7,367 nucleotides of DNA from Vampirovibrionales bacterium (GTDB lineage: Bacteria > Cyanobacteriota > Vampirovibrionia > Vampirovibrionales > JAJTHC01), in NCBI GenBank assembly GCA_021299615.1, contig JAJTHC010000032.1:1-7367 (forward strand), read 5' to 3'. How positions within the stretch are numbered: the first letter of the stretch is position 1; the number at the start of each line of letters is the position of its first letter. Made by a program: the position numbers and the translations under genes. This document shows, one piece after another, positions 5,900 through 7,367 of the stretch. The notes under the pieces were generated by a model. It did no database searches. It was not told the origin of the DNA and was given only the letters and a program-made list of their open reading frames with translations.

Positions 5900-7072
5900 A
5901 TGTCACTCGCTACAGGATCTGATGAAGTTAGCTACAACCGTCAGAAAAAAGAGTTTAATAGTATTATAGACTTAGTCATGACGATTGTTTCAATCACCTT
6001 GGTTATGCGATTTGTATTGGTGATTATGGACCCTGTTTTTACAGATGTTCAACAAGTTGGTTCAATTGAAATCTATAGTGCTTTTAGACCCTTAATTGAC
6101 ATATTGTATAGTGTAACCGATATTTTACTTGCCCCCATTAACGAAGTCATTAACGTCTTTGGGCATGCTACAGGCTTATTCCCGAATGATATTTTTCCTT
6201 CTATGCGTTCAGAAGGATTTGGCTTGTGGCTACAGGAAAGGTTGAATCCCTTGCCTCCCTTTGCGAAACAAGGGATTGCTGAATATGTGCTTAAAAGCCC
6301 ACCCAGCACATGGATGCCTGGGTACTTTAACTGGACTGCACTAATTGGCAGTATTTTTTACCTCGTCATTCGGCCAGTTATTACGGATACTTACTTCACA
6401 CTACGAAATTGGTGGCAAAATGTCTTGGTTGAGCGGATGTATGTAAAGAAACGTCAAGATCATTATGATGAGATTTTGGAGAAAAAAAATCTCGAACTTC
6501 AAAACGCTTTAAGCCAAGGCAAATTTCTGGAAAATGAAATATCACAACTAAGTACATCCGTTGTGACGGATGAGCTTACTAAAGCGTATAACCGCAGGTT
6601 CTTTTCTGAAAAAATCCGAGAGCTGTTTAATAAGCACAAGCAATCGGAACAAATTATGAGCGTGATGATGGTGGATATTGATCACTTTAAAAAAGTGAAT
6701 GACAATTACGGTCACCTTATTGGGGATGAAGTTTTAATTCTTGTTTCTGAATTACTTAGAAGGCTTACCCCTGAAAGTGGATATTGTTGCCGTTATGGTG
6801 GGGAAGAGTTTGCCATTTTAATGCCTAAAGTAAGTTTAGAGCAGGCGGCTTCTAATGCAGAATTGATTCGCAATGAAGTCTTACGCTTGTCATTTCCTAG
6901 TGCACCCGATTTAAAATCGAGCATTTCAATTGGCGTGGCAACAGCCGATTTTAGTACCACAGATGTGAAACGTGAATTACATCACTATGAAGACTTGCTT
7001 AAATATGCAGATGATGCCCTTTACGAAGCAAAAACATCGGGACGTAACAAGGTCATCCCCAAGCGTGTATAA
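5900..7072 (+). CDS. Membrane-anchored diguanylate cyclase (GGDEF domain)
   Basis: This enzyme should make cyclic di-GMP from two GTP at the inner face of the membrane. The product has 390 residues. Hydrophobic segments lie at about 22-44, 60-80 and 143-162, with a probable coiled coil at 178-220 leading into the GGDEF domain (about 221-388). In that domain are D259-I-D-H-F-K-K-V-N-D, G-D276 and the active-site signature Y-G-G-E-E-F at 299-304, so catalysis is expected. The inhibitory I-site RxxD is absent: the equivalent residues 291-294 read P-E-S-G, so product inhibition by that site is unlikely. The N-terminal pattern, with I-L-L-A-P-I and F-N-W-T-A-L-I, recalls YggT proteins but is only a loose resemblance, and the signal sensed is unknown. 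AAAGGTG precedes the ATG by 5 bases. The gene follows the zinc-ribbon gene by 2 bases and is followed by a likely terminator. Confidence 0.95.
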   Translation: MSLATGSDEVSYNRQKKEFNSIIDLVMTIVSITLVMRFVLVIMDPVFTDVQQVGSIEIYSAFRPLIDILYSVTDILLAPINEVINVFGHATGLFPNDIFPSMRSEGFGLWLQERLNPLPPFAKQGIAEYVLKSPPSTWMPGYFNWTALIGSIFYLVIRPVITDTYFTLRNWWQNVLVERMYVKKRQDHYDEILEKKNLELQNALSQGKFLENEISQLSTSVVTDELTKAYNRRFFSEKIRELFNKHKQSEQIMSVMMVDIDHFKKVNDNYGHLIGDEVLILVSELLRRLTPESGYCCRYGGEEFAILMPKVSLEQAASNAELIRNEVLRLSFPSAPDLKSSISIGVATADFSTTDVKRELHHYEDLLKYADDALYEAKTSGRNKVIPKRV

Positions 7073-7077
7073 AGTGC

Positions 7078-7099
7078 TTATAGAAGACTCTGCAAAAGC
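7078..7099 (+). repeat. B-type terminal repeat remnant after the diguanylate cyclase gene
   Basis: The sequence starts TTATAGAAGACTCTGC and matches the left end of element B (2442-2463) at 17 of 22 positions. It begins 5 bases after the cyclase stop codon. No matching opposite end lies within the window. Confidence 0.45.
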
Positions 7100-7113
7100 C
7101 TATTTTGCCTTAT

Positions 7114-7136
7114 TCCTCCTCCCTTAGGGAGAAGGA
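7114..7136. repeat. GGGAG palindrome (REP-like)
   Basis: CTCCC-TTA-GGGAG is extended by flanking CCT/AGG to nine pairs with one C-A mismatch and a 3-base loop. It resembles the CCCTCTCCC/GGGAGAGGG intergenic palindromes common in many bacterial genomes. No T-run follows on either strand, so it is not a standard intrinsic terminator. Confidence 0.5.
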
Positions 7137-7156
7137 TCCGATGCGGTGGGGTGTAA

Positions 7157-7199
7157 CAATTTATTAAGAATGGGCAAATTCTTTTTAATAATTGTTTTT
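7157..7199 (+). terminator. Likely intrinsic terminator of the zinc-ribbon/cyclase unit
   Basis: AAGAAT (7166-7171) pairs with ATTCTT (7178-7183) around a 6-base loop GGGCAA. With a 3-base bulge on the right and a 1-base bulge on the left the stem extends to about 14 pairs ending at CAA/TTG. TTTTT follows at 7195-7199. The stem is AT-rich, so it is weak per pair but long. It lies 85 bases after the cyclase stop. Confidence 0.5.
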
Positions 7200-7226
7200 A
7201 TATAAATGAAAGTCTAAACAAGAAGA

Positions 7227-7246
7227 CTTATACCATCTTATACCAT
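7227..7246 (+). repeat. Two tandem copies of a 10-base unit
   Basis: CTTATACCAT occurs twice without spacing or mismatch. The second copy overlaps the outer end (7239) of the inverted A-type element. It could be a target-site trace or chance slippage. Confidence 0.5.
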
Positions 7247-7367
7247 TTCTTAGATTGAATAGTGTATAGGTGGATTCTAGAAGCCTAGATTCACAGATGT
7301 GTGCAGTGTACAGAGACGTACATAAGCACATCGATAATCCGAGCGACAAGGAAGACGCCAGACGCTA
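7239..7367 (-). mobile_element. MITE-like repeat element A, copy 3 (inverted, cut by the right edge)
   Basis: Read on the minus strand this repeats element A. TTGTCGCT lies at 7349-7342 and the hairpin at 7323-7306 (stem GTGTAC/GTACAT on the plus strand) begins 26 bases later, against 27 in copy 1. An exact AATCTAGGCT lies at 7291-7282, 15 bases past the hairpin against 14 in copy 1. The expected end falls near 7241, where a decayed A-type end TATACCATTTCTTAGA begins at 7239. The other end should lie about 20 bases beyond the window. No coding potential is seen here. Confidence 0.55.

Noticed and set aside
6073..6309. Minus-strand frame inside the cyclase gene
   Set aside because: It is a shadow of the cyclase N-terminal region without its own ribosome site.
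7114..7136. GGGAG palindrome as a transcription terminator
   Set aside because: No T-run follows on either strand; the AT-rich hairpin at 7157-7199 is a better candidate.

Overview
This window holds seven bacterial protein genes, one of them cut by the left edge, together with an unusual number of small non-coding repeats in the gaps. Base composition is moderate, roughly mid-40s percent GC by eye. The organism cannot be fixed from the sequence alone. A divergent-PAP2 (YuiD/DUF212) protein, a short SppA with a single N-terminal anchor, the MEP-pathway enzyme Dxr and an iron-sulfur type TrpRS fit a bacterium outside the classical gammaproteobacteria. The cyanobacterial/Vampirovibrionia side is my tentative guess and is not demonstrated.

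Positions 1-2194 read leftwards as a compact three-gene unit. The signal peptide peptidase SppA comes first, then a five-helix Yip1-like membrane protein, then the start of a secreted proline-rich protein that runs off the window at base 1. The gaps between them are only 20 bases, so they are probably co-transcribed. All three concern the membrane or export.

Positions 2195-2615 are non-coding and contain two miniature repeat elements. Element A (2238-2385) and element B (2442-2621) have different terminal inverted repeats but share a core with a small hairpin. A third core copy lies inverted at the right end of the window (7239 to the edge). Isolated end-like sequences sit upstream of trpS, across the trpS/dxr convergent stops and just after the last gene. 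No transposase is present, so these look like non-autonomous MITE-type or REP-type elements. One end of element B supplies the stop codon of the PAP2-like gene. An A-type end makes up the last codons of dxr and the trpS stop.

Positions 2616-5559 carry housekeeping genes: the leftward PAP2-like membrane protein, the rightward trpS and the leftward dxr. The last two converge and overlap by 14 bases. TrpS carries the exact C-x22-C-x6-C-x2-C spacing known for the 4Fe-4S cluster of Thermotoga TrpRS.

Positions 5600-7072 read rightwards as a two-gene unit: a small zinc-ribbon protein of unknown function, then a membrane-anchored diguanylate cyclase. The cyclase's N-terminal membrane region resembles the YggT fold in pattern, and it lacks the usual inhibitory I-site. 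The remaining 295 bases hold an end-like repeat, a GGGAG palindrome, a likely intrinsic terminator and the third repeat copy.
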